Shown: in pieces, positions 54,560 through 63,840 of the stretch
Numbering within the stretch: the stretch's first letter is position 1
Layout: each line of letters begins with the position of its first letter
Source of the DNA: an uncultured Cryomorphaceae bacterium
GTDB taxonomy: Bacteria; Bacteroidota; Bacteroidia; Flavobacteriales; Schleiferiaceae
NCBI GenBank assembly: GCA_913009655.1
Contig: CAJVWI010000001.1
Location: forward strand, 83,836 to 147,835
Reading direction: 5' to 3'
DNA: 64,000 bases
Made by a program: the position numbers and the translations under genes
The notes under the pieces: model-generated
Databases searched by the model: none
Told to the model about the DNA's origin: nothing
The model's input: only the letters and a program-made list of their open reading frames with translations

Positions 54560-54948
54560 TTTTTAATTTTTTGCAAACTAATCAAGGCAGCAGTATCAAT
54601 TCTGCGCTCCCAAACCCCATTCCAACTAATACCTTCATAAAATAATTCAATTGGATATTGTGAGTATTTTATGTCTTCACGAGTAACAACTTTACTTTTG
54701 CTAAAATTTATATTTCCTCTAACCAAAAAAGATTCGACAAAAGAAGAGTCTTGACAAATTCCGAAATATTTATAAGATTGAGAATCTAACTCGATAAGTT
54801 TAATTTTTTGATCATTCAAGTCAACTAAAACTCTATTATTAGGTAAATAAGTACACTGAAAATCACGATCTTTAAATAAAAAAATAACTAGTAAAATGCC
54901 GAGCCCCATGCCAATAGCATACCATCCCAAACGGCGAATAAAACTCAT
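54556..54948 (-). CDS. Single-pass membrane protein of a DUF4258-like family
   Basis: A 130-residue protein with an N-terminal membrane helix (about residues 6-24, GWYAIGMGLGILLVIFLF) and a soluble domain starting CTYLPNNRVLVDL. The CTYLPN.RVL and RGNINFSKSKV patterns match a small family that, as I recall, lies next to ald in many Bacteroidota and is sometimes labelled DUF4258. Function unknown. It starts four bases inside the ald stop (54945-54948), so it is translated with ald. Its end overlaps putA. Confidence 0.7.
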   Translation of the reverse strand: MSFIRRLGWYAIGMGLGILLVIFLFKDRDFQCTYLPNNRVLVDLNDQKIKLIELDSQSYKYFGICQDSSFVESFLVRGNINFSKSKVVTREDIKYSQYPIELFYEGISWNGVWERRIDTAALISLQKIKN

Positions 54949-56129
54949 AACAATAGATTTAATTCAGTGAATGGAATACCGAATGGCTCGGCCATTTCAC
55001 GATGAGTAACTGTGCCCTCATAAATATATACACCCTCTCTCCAGTATGGCCTCTTTTGGAGTGCATTTTTCATATCACCATCTTCACCGAGTTGCACAAT
55101 AAATGATGAAGTCAAATTATTCAATGCAAAAGATGCTGTTCTTGCCACTCTCGAAGCAATATTTGGAACAGAAAAGTGAATTACACCTTTTTTTCTGTAA
55201 AGCGGTGATTCAAGAGATCTCACTTCACTAGTTTCAAAACAACCACCATTGTCAATACTAACATCCACTATTATTGAATTGGTCTTCATGGAAGAAACCA
55301 TTTCCTCAGTTACAATAATTAAATTCCGGCCATTTACCGGTCGCATTGCGCCAATTGCAACCTGGCACTCCTTTAAAGCTTTAGATAAAATTTGAGGTTG
55401 TAATGTACACGTGAAAACATCATGCCCGACTTGTTCTCTAAGTCTTTGCATTCGAGTCATTGACGAATCAAACACTTTTACTTTAGATCCCATTGCGACA
55501 GCAATACGTGCAGCAACAGTTCCAACAGTTCCGGCCCCTAAAATAACAACTTCTGCAGGCGGAACACCTGTTACGCCGCCCAGAGAGTACCCTTGACCAC
55601 CTGAAAAAGAATTTAAACATTCCATGGCAATGGAGATGGATTGATTTCCTGCTATTTCAGACATAGATCGGACAAAAGGAGCACGACCGTCTTCATCGAG
55701 AATTCTTCCATAATTAAGGGCTGTTATACCTTTCTTCTTCAATGAGTTAATAAAGTCAGAGTCAATTGAATTGATTTGAATTGCAGATAGTAATATTTGA
55801 TTAGATTTCAATAATTTCAGCTCATCAGATGATGGTGCGGTAACTTTAACAACTAACGGACAACTATATACATCTGTTTTATCAGCTGTAATTACGCCCC
55901 CAGCTTCTGAATATTCTAAGTCACTATAACGAGAAGAAACACCTGCACCTTTTTCAACTAAAACAGTATGTCCATGTTGAACCAGTAATTGAATTCCCTC
56001 CGGGGTTAAAGCAACCCTATTCTCGTAAGTATTAGATTCCAATGGCAACCCAATAGTTAAACTCTTTTGCCCAAGAGGAACCATTAAGCGTTCCTCTTGG
56101 GGCAAGAATAGTGGATTATTTAATTTCAT
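54945..56129 (-). CDS. ald: Alanine dehydrogenase-like (AlaDH/PNT family)
   Basis: A 394-residue NAD-dependent dehydrogenase of the alanine dehydrogenase / pyridine nucleotide transhydrogenase family. ENRVALTPEGI and LVVKVTAP hold the substrate-binding Arg and Lys, VVILGAGTVGTVAARIA binds NAD, and VDVSIDNGGCFETS keeps the aspartate. The catalytic histidine of Mycobacterium tuberculosis Ald (His96) seems replaced: the place reads LLSAIQIN, a glutamine. So the family is certain but alanine as substrate is not. It overlaps tsaE by 4 bases and lies in the porX-tsaE-ald run conserved in this phylum. Confidence 0.85.
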   Translation of the reverse strand: MKLNNPLFLPQEERLMVPLGQKSLTIGLPLESNTYENRVALTPEGIQLLVQHGHTVLVEKGAGVSSRYSDLEYSEAGGVITADKTDVYSCPLVVKVTAPSSDELKLLKSNQILLSAIQINSIDSDFINSLKKKGITALNYGRILDEDGRAPFVRSMSEIAGNQSISIAMECLNSFSGGQGYSLGGVTGVPPAEVVILGAGTVGTVAARIAVAMGSKVKVFDSSMTRMQRLREQVGHDVFTCTLQPQILSKALKECQVAIGAMRPVNGRNLIIVTEEMVSSMKTNSIIVDVSIDNGGCFETSEVRSLESPLYRKKGVIHFSVPNIASRVARTASFALNNLTSSFIVQLGEDGDMKNALQKRPYWREGVYIYEGTVTHREMAEPFGIPFTELNLLL

Positions 56130-56548
56130 TTTTCATATGTTTCTAGTGTCACTTTTCGAGAATTATTGGATTGTTTTACAATATTCAAATGATGCGTATT
56201 TTCCGGTAACAATCCAAATATCTTTTCAGGCCACTCAATCCAACATGGCTGGCCGCTATAGAAATAATCTTCTAGTCCAATGTCTTGCGCTTCGTCTGGA
56301 TTAGATATTCGATAAAAGTCAAAATGATATATAGCCCCATTGGGACTTTCATACTCGTTTACAAGTGAAAAAGTTGGACTTGAACCCAAGTCTTTACAGT
56401 TTAATGACCTGAGCCACTTTTTTATGGCAGTAGTTTTACCCACTCCCATTTCTCCATGAACAGCAACTATTCCCAAAAGAGCTTTTCTATTGTCAATAGA
56501 CCATTTTAGCCAATCAGTATCTGAGCCAATAATTGTTTCGGTTATCAC
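56126..56548 (-). CDS. tsaE: tRNA threonylcarbamoyladenosine synthesis ATPase TsaE
   Basis: TsaE assists TsaB-TsaD in making t6A37 of ANN-decoding tRNAs. The 140-residue protein has the Walker A HGEMGVGKTTAIKKWL (about residue 33-48), GSSPTFSLVNEYE, the HFDFYRI Walker B-like block and PCWIEWPEKI near the end, all typical. It overlaps ald by 4 bases and is 27 bases downstream of porX. This porX-tsaE-ald order is common in Bacteroidota. Confidence 0.94.
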   Translation of the reverse strand: MITETIIGSDTDWLKWSIDNRKALLGIVAVHGEMGVGKTTAIKKWLRSLNCKDLGSSPTFSLVNEYESPNGAIYHFDFYRISNPDEAQDIGLEDYFYSGQPCWIEWPEKIFGLLPENTHHLNIVKQSNNSRKVTLETYEK

Positions 56549-56575
56549 AACCTAAAGATAGCAAGTCATCACATC

Positions 56576-58129
56576 TTATCTTGGTGTCAATTGAGCAAAT
56601 GGAATTATTATTTCCTCCATGCTTATCCCTCCATGCTGATAAGAACCTTCAAATTTGCCAGCATATTGATTGTATTGGTTGGGATAAACAAAATATCCAC
56701 TTTCTGATGCGAAAACTGCCTTATCCCCTAACATAATTGATGGCAATCCGATAGTTTTAGGGTCTATGGATAATCCTATGTCTTTTGTACTAAATTCCAT
56801 ACCCCGTCCAATTTTGTATCTCATATTTGCATTGATATTCTTGGGACCTTTAATAGGAATTGGTTTTTTTGCGGAAATAGTCCCATGATCAGTGGTTACA
56901 AATAAATCAAAGCCATCAGAGGCTACTGACTCAATCCATAATCGTAAAGGTGAATTTTTCCACCAACTGTGAGTTAACGCTCTGAAACCACTGTCACTAT
57001 TAGCAATATCTCTTACAATACTCTGATCAGTTTTGGCATGACTAATCATATCAATAAAGTTTACAACAACAACAACAAGATCATCATTTCTCTTTGAAGT
57101 CCATTGGCGTACCCATTTTTGCTCCGAAGAATGATTTGTGACTTTAACATAACTCCAATTTTCAATTCTTTCTTTTTTAGCCCACTCACCCAGAAAAAAA
57201 GACTCATTCGCATTTCTCCCACCAGCTGCATCCACTACATCGGTTACCCAACACTCCGGATAGTTGTTAAATAAATCCAAAGGCAATAATCCAGAAATCA
57301 AAGAATTTCTTGCGTACTGAGTTGCAGTAGGCAAAATACTGGCGTATAACTCATCGGACTCAATTCGAAATGACTCATTAAAAAAGGGTTGCAATTCCAT
57401 CCATTGATCTAACCTAAGGTTATCAAAAATCAGCACAACAGACTTTTTCCCAGATTTTATATGAGGACCGACTTTATTTCGAAAAATTTGATGACTAAAC
57501 TCGCATGGTGACTCAACAGAATTTAACCAAATGGGGTAATTTTCTGCCCAAAAACGGGAAAATATTCGATTGGCTTCTTCCTTTTGGTGATCCAACATTG
57601 GTCTCATTGATTCTGCATCTGAACCGGATAGCCTCTTATCCCATTTTATTAGTTCTTTATAAACAGTCGTCCAATCTATCCAAGAATCAGCATAATTAAT
57701 TGATTCACTCAACTCTCTAAATCCACTTTGATAATTAGAAATACTTCTATTTGAGACTAATTGTTTTCTATCCAATAATCTCATTAAAGAAGAAAGTATC
57801 TGTCGCGGCTGAACAGGCTTTAATAAATAATCAGCTATATCTTCGCCTATAGCTTGTTCCATCAATCCCTCTTCTTCACTTTTTGTAACCATAATTATTG
57901 GCACACTAGGACGCAAAATCTTTATCTCTGGTAAAATATCAAGTCCCGATTGCCCGGGCATATGCTCGTCCAATAGCACTACATCTACTAAATTATCACC
58001 TAAAATAGATAACGCATCTGATCCATTTGTAGCCTTCAAGACGTGAAATCCTTTGCTCTCTAAAAAAATAATATGAGGCCTCAAGTTCTCTACCTCGTCA
58101 TCTACCCAAAGAATTCGTGTGTTGTCCAT
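56576..58129 (-). CDS. porX: Response regulator PorX (PglZ domain), type IX secretion control
   Basis: PorX is the two-component response regulator that controls type IX secretion genes with PorY. The 517-residue protein has an N-terminal receiver (RILWVDDEVEN, phospho-Asp in VVLLDEHMPGQSG, MVTKSEEE, DYLLKPVQP) and a long C-terminal PglZ/alkaline-phosphatase-superfamily domain with LIFDNLRLDQW, PTATQYARNSLISGL and FVTTDHGTISAK. In the phylum the PglZ part hydrolyses nucleotide-type phosphodiesters. It fits the cargo proteins and GldD found in this window. It diverges from the HD gene over 53 bases. Confidence 0.95.
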   Translation of the reverse strand: MDNTRILWVDDEVENLRPHIIFLESKGFHVLKATNGSDALSILGDNLVDVVLLDEHMPGQSGLDILPEIKILRPSVPIIMVTKSEEEGLMEQAIGEDIADYLLKPVQPRQILSSLMRLLDRKQLVSNRSISNYQSGFRELSESINYADSWIDWTTVYKELIKWDKRLSGSDAESMRPMLDHQKEEANRIFSRFWAENYPIWLNSVESPCEFSHQIFRNKVGPHIKSGKKSVVLIFDNLRLDQWMELQPFFNESFRIESDELYASILPTATQYARNSLISGLLPLDLFNNYPECWVTDVVDAAGGRNANESFFLGEWAKKERIENWSYVKVTNHSSEQKWVRQWTSKRNDDLVVVVVNFIDMISHAKTDQSIVRDIANSDSGFRALTHSWWKNSPLRLWIESVASDGFDLFVTTDHGTISAKKPIPIKGPKNINANMRYKIGRGMEFSTKDIGLSIDPKTIGLPSIMLGDKAVFASESGYFVYPNQYNQYAGKFEGSYQHGGISMEEIIIPFAQLTPR

Positions 58130-58182
58130 ATTGATTTAGTTAATTTTACTGTTAATTTCTATTTATTATATCTGACATACAA

Positions 58183-59436
58183 ATGTCTAAAAGCGAGGTG
58201 ACCAATAAGTTTAAACTTTTCAACGACCCAATATATGGTTTCATTGCTATTCCATCAGAATTAATTTTTGATTTAATAGAGCACCCATTTTTTCAAAGAT
58301 TACGACGAATTGGACAACTCGGACTCAGTTCTCTTGTTTATCCTGGAGCTTACCACACGAGATTCCATCATGCACTGGGAGCAATGCATTTAACACAAAA
58401 AGCCATTTCTGTTTTACAAGGTAAAGGCCATGAAATTTCAAAATCAGAATCAGAATCTGTTCAGGTTGCAATTTTACTTCATGACATTGGTCATGGACCT
58501 TTCTCCCATGCTCTTGAACATAGTTTGATTGATAATATCACACATGAATCACTATCTCTGATGCTGATGCAACGCCTAAATATAGAGATGCAGGGAAAGC
58601 TAACTGAAGCAATTCAAGTATTCACTAATCAGCACCCTAAAAAGTTTTTACACCAATTAGTCAGTTCACAATTAGATATGGATAGACTCGACTATCTAAA
58701 ACGAGATGCTTTTTATACGGGAGTTGTTGAGGGTGCTATAAATTCTGAACGGCTAATTTCTATGCTAAACATTGCGAATGGAGAATTAGTCATAGACAAC
58801 AAAGGTGTCAGCTCAGTTCAAAAATTCTTAGTCAGTCGCAGCTTAATGTATTGGCAGGTATATATGCATAAAGCTGTTTTGAGTGCAGAAAATATGCTTG
58901 TCCAATTACTAAAAAGAGCTCATGAAATAGCGCAAAAAGATAAAGCAATGTTCGGGGGTAAAGAGCTTCTATTTTTTCTGATAAACAGGCCTAATAAAAA
59001 TGAATTTGAATCAAACCCAAATGTTCTTGATTTATTTACTCAGTTAGATGATTCTGACATTTTAGCAGCAATGAAACAATGGAGGACACACAAAGACTTT
59101 ATATTGAGAGATCTAAGCTCCAGATTATTAGATCGGAAATTGTTTCAAATAAAATTTCTACCTGAAAAAATCAACTCACACGAGCGAAATTATCTAAAAA
59201 AAAGTATCAAAGACCTGATGGGAATAACTTTAACTGATTCCAAATATTTTATTCTTGAGGGCACAGCAAGCAATTCAACCTATATATCAAATAAAGAAGA
59301 AATAAAAATTCTTAAAAAAGATGGGAATGTTATTCCTTTGTCAGCTGCATCAGAAATTCTTCCTTTAAGCGTTTATAATCATACACTCATCAGGCCTTTT
59401 GTATGTTGGCCAAAAGAAATAAAATGGATAGATTAA
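58183..59436 (+). CDS. HD-domain phosphohydrolase (dGTPase-like)
   Basis: A 417-residue cytoplasmic protein of the HD superfamily. DPIYGFIAIPSELIFDLI and QRLRRIGQLGLSSLVYPGA are typical of the group, followed by FHHALGAMHLT, the HD motif ILLHDIGHGPFSHALEH and the distal Asp in SSQLDMDRLDYLKRD. That set of residues forms a metal site for dNTP or related phosphohydrolysis; the real substrate is unknown. In Bacteroidota this gene usually precedes lpxD, as here, with overlap of its 3' end. Confidence 0.92.
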   Translation: MSKSEVTNKFKLFNDPIYGFIAIPSELIFDLIEHPFFQRLRRIGQLGLSSLVYPGAYHTRFHHALGAMHLTQKAISVLQGKGHEISKSESESVQVAILLHDIGHGPFSHALEHSLIDNITHESLSLMLMQRLNIEMQGKLTEAIQVFTNQHPKKFLHQLVSSQLDMDRLDYLKRDAFYTGVVEGAINSERLISMLNIANGELVIDNKGVSSVQKFLVSRSLMYWQVYMHKAVLSAENMLVQLLKRAHEIAQKDKAMFGGKELLFFLINRPNKNEFESNPNVLDLFTQLDDSDILAAMKQWRTHKDFILRDLSSRLLDRKLFQIKFLPEKINSHERNYLKKSIKDLMGITLTDSKYFILEGTASNSTYISNKEEIKILKKDGNVIPLSAASEILPLSVYNHTLIRPFVCWPKEIKWID

Positions 59437-60368
59437 CAGCAACTCCAATTAAACCAGTATTGGTCTCAGAAATAGCAAAAGCTATTGGTGCCGAGTTTAT
59501 TGGCAATAATGATATTCAAATAACATCATTTTGCACGCTATTTCCTGGAGAACCTGGAGGGGTAACATTCCTTGCTAACGGAGCATACTCCAAACGATTA
59601 AAAGACACAAAAGCATCAGTTGTAATTATTAGCAAAAAACAAAGTTGTCCTGAAAATTTTGCATGTATTTGTTTAAGGGTAGATAATCCTTACCGCGCAT
59701 GGGGAAAATTACTTTTAGAATTCGGGAAAGAAGCACCCTGGTCTAATAAAGCGATTTCAGATAGTGCGATAATACACGAAACGGCCCAAATTGCTAATGG
59801 TGTTACAATTGGAGCAAATTCAATTATCGGAAAAAATGTGATTATTCATCCCAATGTCACGATATATCCAAATTCAAAAATTGGAGACAATTCAATTCTC
59901 CATTCTGGAGTAGTCATTGGCGCTGACGGATTTGGATTTGCTCTGCCACAATTACCGGAAACATCACTTCAAAAAATATCACATATTGGCCATGTAATCA
60001 TTAATGAAAATGTAGAAATTGGAGCGAATTCTTGTATTGATAGAGCAGTTGTTGGTGCAACGCTTATAGGCGCCGGTACAAAACTTGATAATTTATGTCA
60101 AATCGGACATAATGTTCAAATAGGGATTGGTTGTGTTCTCGCCGGTCAAGTAGGAATTGCTGGATCTTGCATTATTGGAAATCATGTTCAAATTGGTGGA
60201 CAAGTGGGAATTGCAGGACATTTAGAAATTGGCGATTTTGTAAAAATAGGGGCAAAAAGCGGGGTTCATAAAAATGTCGAAAAGGGAAAAACAATCATGG
60301 GAACTCCTGCCATTGATGCTTCAAAATTTCGTCGCAAATTTGCAGCTTCTAATATGAAAAATGAATAA
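59424..60368 (+). CDS. lpxD: UDP-3-O-acylglucosamine N-acyltransferase
   Basis: It adds the N-linked acyl chain in lipid A synthesis. The 314-residue protein has the N-terminal uridine-binding domain (EIAKAIGAEFIGN, about 18-30) and a left-handed beta-helix of hexapeptide repeats (ANGVTIGANSIIGKNVIIHP to VKIGAKSGVHKNV). IGHNVQIG carries the catalytic histidine. ATG 59424 gives a start after 13 bases of overlap with the HD gene; ATG 59403 is possible. It overlaps lpxC by 8 bases. Confidence 0.95.
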   Translation: MDRLTATPIKPVLVSEIAKAIGAEFIGNNDIQITSFCTLFPGEPGGVTFLANGAYSKRLKDTKASVVIISKKQSCPENFACICLRVDNPYRAWGKLLLEFGKEAPWSNKAISDSAIIHETAQIANGVTIGANSIIGKNVIIHPNVTIYPNSKIGDNSILHSGVVIGADGFGFALPQLPETSLQKISHIGHVIINENVEIGANSCIDRAVVGATLIGAGTKLDNLCQIGHNVQIGIGCVLAGQVGIAGSCIIGNHVQIGGQVGIAGHLEIGDFVKIGAKSGVHKNVEKGKTIMGTPAIDASKFRRKFAASNMKNE

Positions 60369-61734
60369 CTACTCATTATCTAGATCTTTTAAAATATCTG
60401 GTCAAGGAATACATACCGGCGCTGAGACAACTGTGACAGTATTTCCTGGAGAGACAGGAAATGGATACACCATCAAAAGATTAGACTTACCTGATTCCAA
60501 TATTCTCAAAATAAGCCCGGAAATTGTTACTGATACACAACGCCGAACAACACTTTCCGATGGAAGCGCAATCGTACATACCGCAGAACATTTGCTTTCT
60601 GCTCTTTATGGTTCTAATATTTATGATGCCCATATTGAATTATCAAATAGCGAAATACCAATTTTAGATGGAAGCTCTTTACCTTGGATTAAAGCCATAA
60701 ATACGGCAGGAAAGATTCAAGCAAAAAATCTCATGTTTGGTTTAAAAATAGAGAAGAAAATTCGTGTCGAAGATGAGTCAACAGGAGCATGGGCAGAAGC
60801 TATCCCATCTTTAACTCCGAAATTTCATGTTGAACTTAGTCATGATGAAAATGCAATTGGATGCTCAACAGCTAGTTTTCTCTTCGGAGATAATTATGAG
60901 ACCGAAGTTGCATATGCCAGAACATTTACTCTTGCCTCGCATTTAACGCCTTTAATAAATCGGGGGCTCTTAAAAGGGGCAAACCCAGGGGCAGGCATAA
61001 TAGTAATTGACGAGATCATGGGAGATCAAGACTGGAAAAGCTTAGAAGATTTTGTTGGTATTCCGTTAGAGAGAAGAGACGATGTAGGAGCCTTACCATT
61101 AACATCGTACAGATCCCAAAATGAGCCTGCAACTCATAAATTATTAGATTTGATCGGAGATATAGCACTTACGGGACAGCCTATAATGGCTGAGATTCGT
61201 ACATTTAAACCCGGACATAAAATAAATACATTATTAGCACAAAAAATCATGGAAGAAGCTGTTAAAAACATACCGACCTACAATCCAGATTCAATTCCAG
61301 TTATGGACGTAACAAAAATAATGTCAATTATACCTCATCGGCCTCCGTTTCTTTTGGTTGATAAAGTTGTGGAATTATCTGATATGGATATTGTTGGGGT
61401 AAAAGCCATAACCATGAATGAACCTTTTTTTGCAGGGCATTTTCCGGGAGCTCCTGTAATGCCAGGAGTACTGCAATTAGAGGCTATGGCTCAGGTAGGA
61501 GGGATTCTTGCATTAAGCACAGTTGATGACCCAGAAAACTACCTCACCTATTTTCGAAAAATGGATGAAGTAAAATTTAAAGCAAAGGTCGTTCCTGGAG
61601 ATACGCTTGTTTTCCATCTTGAGCTCACAGCGCCTATTCGAAGAGGAATAGTTCAAATGAAAGGAAGGGCATATGTTGGTAAAAAATTAGTTTCTGAAGG
61701 GTTTTTTACAGCATTTATAACAAAAGAAAAATAG
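60361..61734 (+). CDS. lpxC/fabZ: Bifunctional LpxC-FabZ
   Basis: A fusion typical of Bacteroidota. Residues 1 to about 300 are LpxC, the zinc deacetylase and committed step of lipid A synthesis, with the zinc-histidine block VHTAEHLLSAL (about 77) and HKLLDLIGDIAL (about 259-270). From about 310 it is FabZ, the (3R)-hydroxyacyl-ACP dehydratase, with IPHRPPFLLVDKV and AGHFPGAPVMPGVLQLEAMAQ. Total 457 residues. lpxA follows 5 bases downstream. Confidence 0.97.
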   Translation: MNNYSLSRSFKISGQGIHTGAETTVTVFPGETGNGYTIKRLDLPDSNILKISPEIVTDTQRRTTLSDGSAIVHTAEHLLSALYGSNIYDAHIELSNSEIPILDGSSLPWIKAINTAGKIQAKNLMFGLKIEKKIRVEDESTGAWAEAIPSLTPKFHVELSHDENAIGCSTASFLFGDNYETEVAYARTFTLASHLTPLINRGLLKGANPGAGIIVIDEIMGDQDWKSLEDFVGIPLERRDDVGALPLTSYRSQNEPATHKLLDLIGDIALTGQPIMAEIRTFKPGHKINTLLAQKIMEEAVKNIPTYNPDSIPVMDVTKIMSIIPHRPPFLLVDKVVELSDMDIVGVKAITMNEPFFAGHFPGAPVMPGVLQLEAMAQVGGILALSTVDDPENYLTYFRKMDEVKFKAKVVPGDTLVFHLELTAPIRRGIVQMKGRAYVGKKLVSEGFFTAFITKEK

Positions 61735-61739
61735 TTAAC

Positions 61740-62513
61740 GTGATTTCAAACCTAGCATCTGTTCATCCTGAAGCAAAATTAGCTGGAAATATAACTGTAG
61801 ATCCTTTTGCAGTAATTGAAGCTGACGTGGAAATTGGAGAAGGATCCATAATTTCTAGCCATGCATGTATATTATCAGGAACACGTTTGGGGAAAAACTG
61901 CAGAGTTTTTCAAGGAGCGGTAGTTGGAGGAATTCCACAAGATCTTAAGTTTGAAGGAGAGGATAGTCTAGTCTTAATTGGTGACAATACTATAATACGA
62001 GAAAATGCGACGATAAATCGCGGGACTAAAGCATTTGGAAAAACGGTTATTGGTAGAGAATGTCTCATTATGGCAAATGTGCACATTGCTCATGACTGCA
62101 TAATTTCTGATCACGTGATTCTAGTCAATAATGTAGCCCTAGCGGGACATGTAGAAATCGGAGATTGGTCAATTATCGGAGGTTTATCAGCTGTACATCA
62201 ATTTGTAAATATTGGGCCGCATACGATGATCGGAGGTGGATCCCTTGTAAGAAAAGATATTCCTCCATATATAACAGTAGCAAGAGAACCGTTATCATAT
62301 GAAGGAGTAAATGTTTTGGGCCTAAGGCGAAGAGGTTACAAAAACGCAAGAATTGAAGAGATTCATCATACTTACAGATTAGTTTATCAAAGTGGACTGA
62401 ATACTTCTCAAGCAATTAGTCAAATAGAAATAGAAGTAAATCAAAGTCCAGAAAGAACAGATATTCTAAAATTCCTACGTACCTCAGACCGCGGTATTGT
62501 TAAGAATATCTAG
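61740..62513 (+). CDS. lpxA: Acyl-ACP-UDP-N-acetylglucosamine O-acyltransferase
   Basis: First step of lipid A synthesis. The 257-residue homotrimer subunit is a hexapeptide beta-helix; the catalytic His is in LIMANVHIAHDC (about 118-122), and NNVALAGHVEIGDW and SAVHQFVNIG follow. The start codon is GTG at 61740; the next Met is too far in. It sits 5 bases after lpxC-fabZ and 2 bases before the ABC ATPase gene. Confidence 0.96.
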   Translation: MISNLASVHPEAKLAGNITVDPFAVIEADVEIGEGSIISSHACILSGTRLGKNCRVFQGAVVGGIPQDLKFEGEDSLVLIGDNTIIRENATINRGTKAFGKTVIGRECLIMANVHIAHDCIISDHVILVNNVALAGHVEIGDWSIIGGLSAVHQFVNIGPHTMIGGGSLVRKDIPPYITVAREPLSYEGVNVLGLRRRGYKNARIEEIHHTYRLVYQSGLNTSQAISQIEIEVNQSPERTDILKFLRTSDRGIVKNI

Positions 62514-62515
62514 TC

Positions 62516-63142
62516 ATGGGCTTAGAATTAATAAGTTTAAGCAAATCTTTTGGGACAAAAGAAGTTATTCCTGAATGGAATATAAAATGGGAGTCAGGTG
62601 CCCGCATTGGAATATTAGGAAATAATGGATCAGGGAAAAGCACGTTTTTAAAATTGATATCGGGACAATTATCGCCAAGCTCCGGTAAAATATTAATATC
62701 TGACTTACCCGAAGAAAATTTATCACTAAACAACAGTTATTGTAGTCCACATTTAGAATTATTTAAACAATTCACAGTCAAAGAGCACTTCGAGTACCAC
62801 AATTTGTTAAAGCCATTACGGCCGGGTAATTCAATAAATGAGATAGGTATAGCCTCCAATGACTTAAATAAACCGCTAAGCTCTTTCTCCAGTGGCATGA
62901 AACAACGGGTAAAACTGGCGTTAAGTATTTTTAGCAATTCTCCTTTGCTTCTTTTAGATGAACCTACAAGCCATCTTGACGCTGAAGGCGTGCAATGGTA
63001 CCAAGAATGTCTTTCTTCTAATTTATTTCCATCCACTGAATTTAAGGATCGCATTTTAATTGTCGCATCAAATCACCGTCAAGAAGAAACATACAACTGC
63101 ACATCCTATTATCTGCCCTCGGGAAAGACATTTGTACCTTAG
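62516..63142 (+). CDS. Lone ABC-type ATPase
   Basis: A 208-residue single ATPase domain with Walker A ILGNNGSGKST (about 34-44), signature SSFSSGMKQRVKLAL and Walker B LLLLDEPTSHLD. No permease is adjacent and no second ATPase repeat is present, so the partner is unknown. It lies between lpxA (2 bases) and efp (21 bases), where the local Bacteroidota order is usually lpxA-efp. The GMKQRVKLAL signature is like CcmA-type exporters. Whether it moves a lipid-A-related substrate is open. Confidence 0.85.
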   Translation: MGLELISLSKSFGTKEVIPEWNIKWESGARIGILGNNGSGKSTFLKLISGQLSPSSGKILISDLPEENLSLNNSYCSPHLELFKQFTVKEHFEYHNLLKPLRPGNSINEIGIASNDLNKPLSSFSSGMKQRVKLALSIFSNSPLLLLDEPTSHLDAEGVQWYQECLSSNLFPSTEFKDRILIVASNHRQEETYNCTSYYLPSGKTFVP

Positions 63143-63163
63143 TAAAAACAATTACTATTAATT

Positions 63164-63727
63164 ATGGCTTCCACGTCAGACATCAAAAACGGATTATGTC
63201 TTCACTTTAATCATGCCCCGTATCAAATTATAGAGTTCCTGCACGTAAAGCCCGGTAAAGGAGCAGCATTCGTTAGAACTAAACTTCGAAATTTAAATGA
63301 TGGAAGAGTACTAGAACACACCTTCCCAAGCGGAGCTAAGCTTGAAGACATTAATATCGAATACCGGACTTATCAATTTTTATACAATGACCCAAATGGA
63401 TATCATTTCATGAATGTTGAGACGTACGAGCAGTTTGAAATGACTAAAGAAGTTATAAATGCTCCAGACTTTTTAAAAGATGGAATGGAGTGCATGGTTT
63501 TATTTCATGCTGACGAGGATCGAGCTCTTCGTGTAGAGCTTCCCAGTACTGTCATTTTAGAAATAAAGTATACAGAACCAGGGATGAAAGGAAATACTGC
63601 CACAAATACACTGAAGCTAGCTACACTAGAAACGGGAACTGAAATTAGAGTACCGTTATTTATAGAAATAGGCGAAAAGATCGTGGTGCATACCGCAGAT
63701 GGAACATATAAGGAAAGAGCCAAGTAA
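63164..63727 (+). CDS. efp: Elongation factor P
   Basis: EF-P relieves ribosome stalling at proline stretches. The 187-residue protein has the three beta domains of the family: the tip HVKPGKGAAFVRTKL with Lys32 as the site for possible modification, DGRVLEHTF, and the C-terminal NTLKLATLETGTEIRVPLFI. No epmA or epmB gene is in the window. It closes the lpxD-lpxC-lpxA-ABC-efp run, with two hairpin terminators behind it. Confidence 0.96.
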   Translation: MASTSDIKNGLCLHFNHAPYQIIEFLHVKPGKGAAFVRTKLRNLNDGRVLEHTFPSGAKLEDINIEYRTYQFLYNDPNGYHFMNVETYEQFEMTKEVINAPDFLKDGMECMVLFHADEDRALRVELPSTVILEIKYTEPGMKGNTATNTLKLATLETGTEIRVPLFIEIGEKIVVHTADGTYKERAK

Positions 63728-63749
63728 ATAAATAATTCACAACTGAATC

Positions 63750-63779
63750 ATAACACCCATAACATGGGTGTTATTTTTT
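63750..63779 (+). terminator. Strong terminator after efp
   Basis: A perfect 11-bp stem, ATAACACCCAT / ATGGGTGTTAT, with a 3-base loop and a run of T's. It ends the lpx-efp operon. Confidence 0.9.
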
Positions 63780-63791
63780 GCTCCTATCAAA

Positions 63792-63823
63792 AAAAAACCG
63801 CCCTGTCTCCAGGGCGGTTTTTT
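63792..63823. terminator. Bidirectional terminator between efp and the SusD-like gene
   Basis: AAAAAACCGCCCTG and CAGGGCGGTTTTTT form a strong GC-rich stem with A/T tracts on both sides, serving mainly the convergent minus-strand SusD-like gene that ends at 63841. Confidence 0.85.
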
Positions 63824-63840
63824 ATTTAACTTTTAAAATG

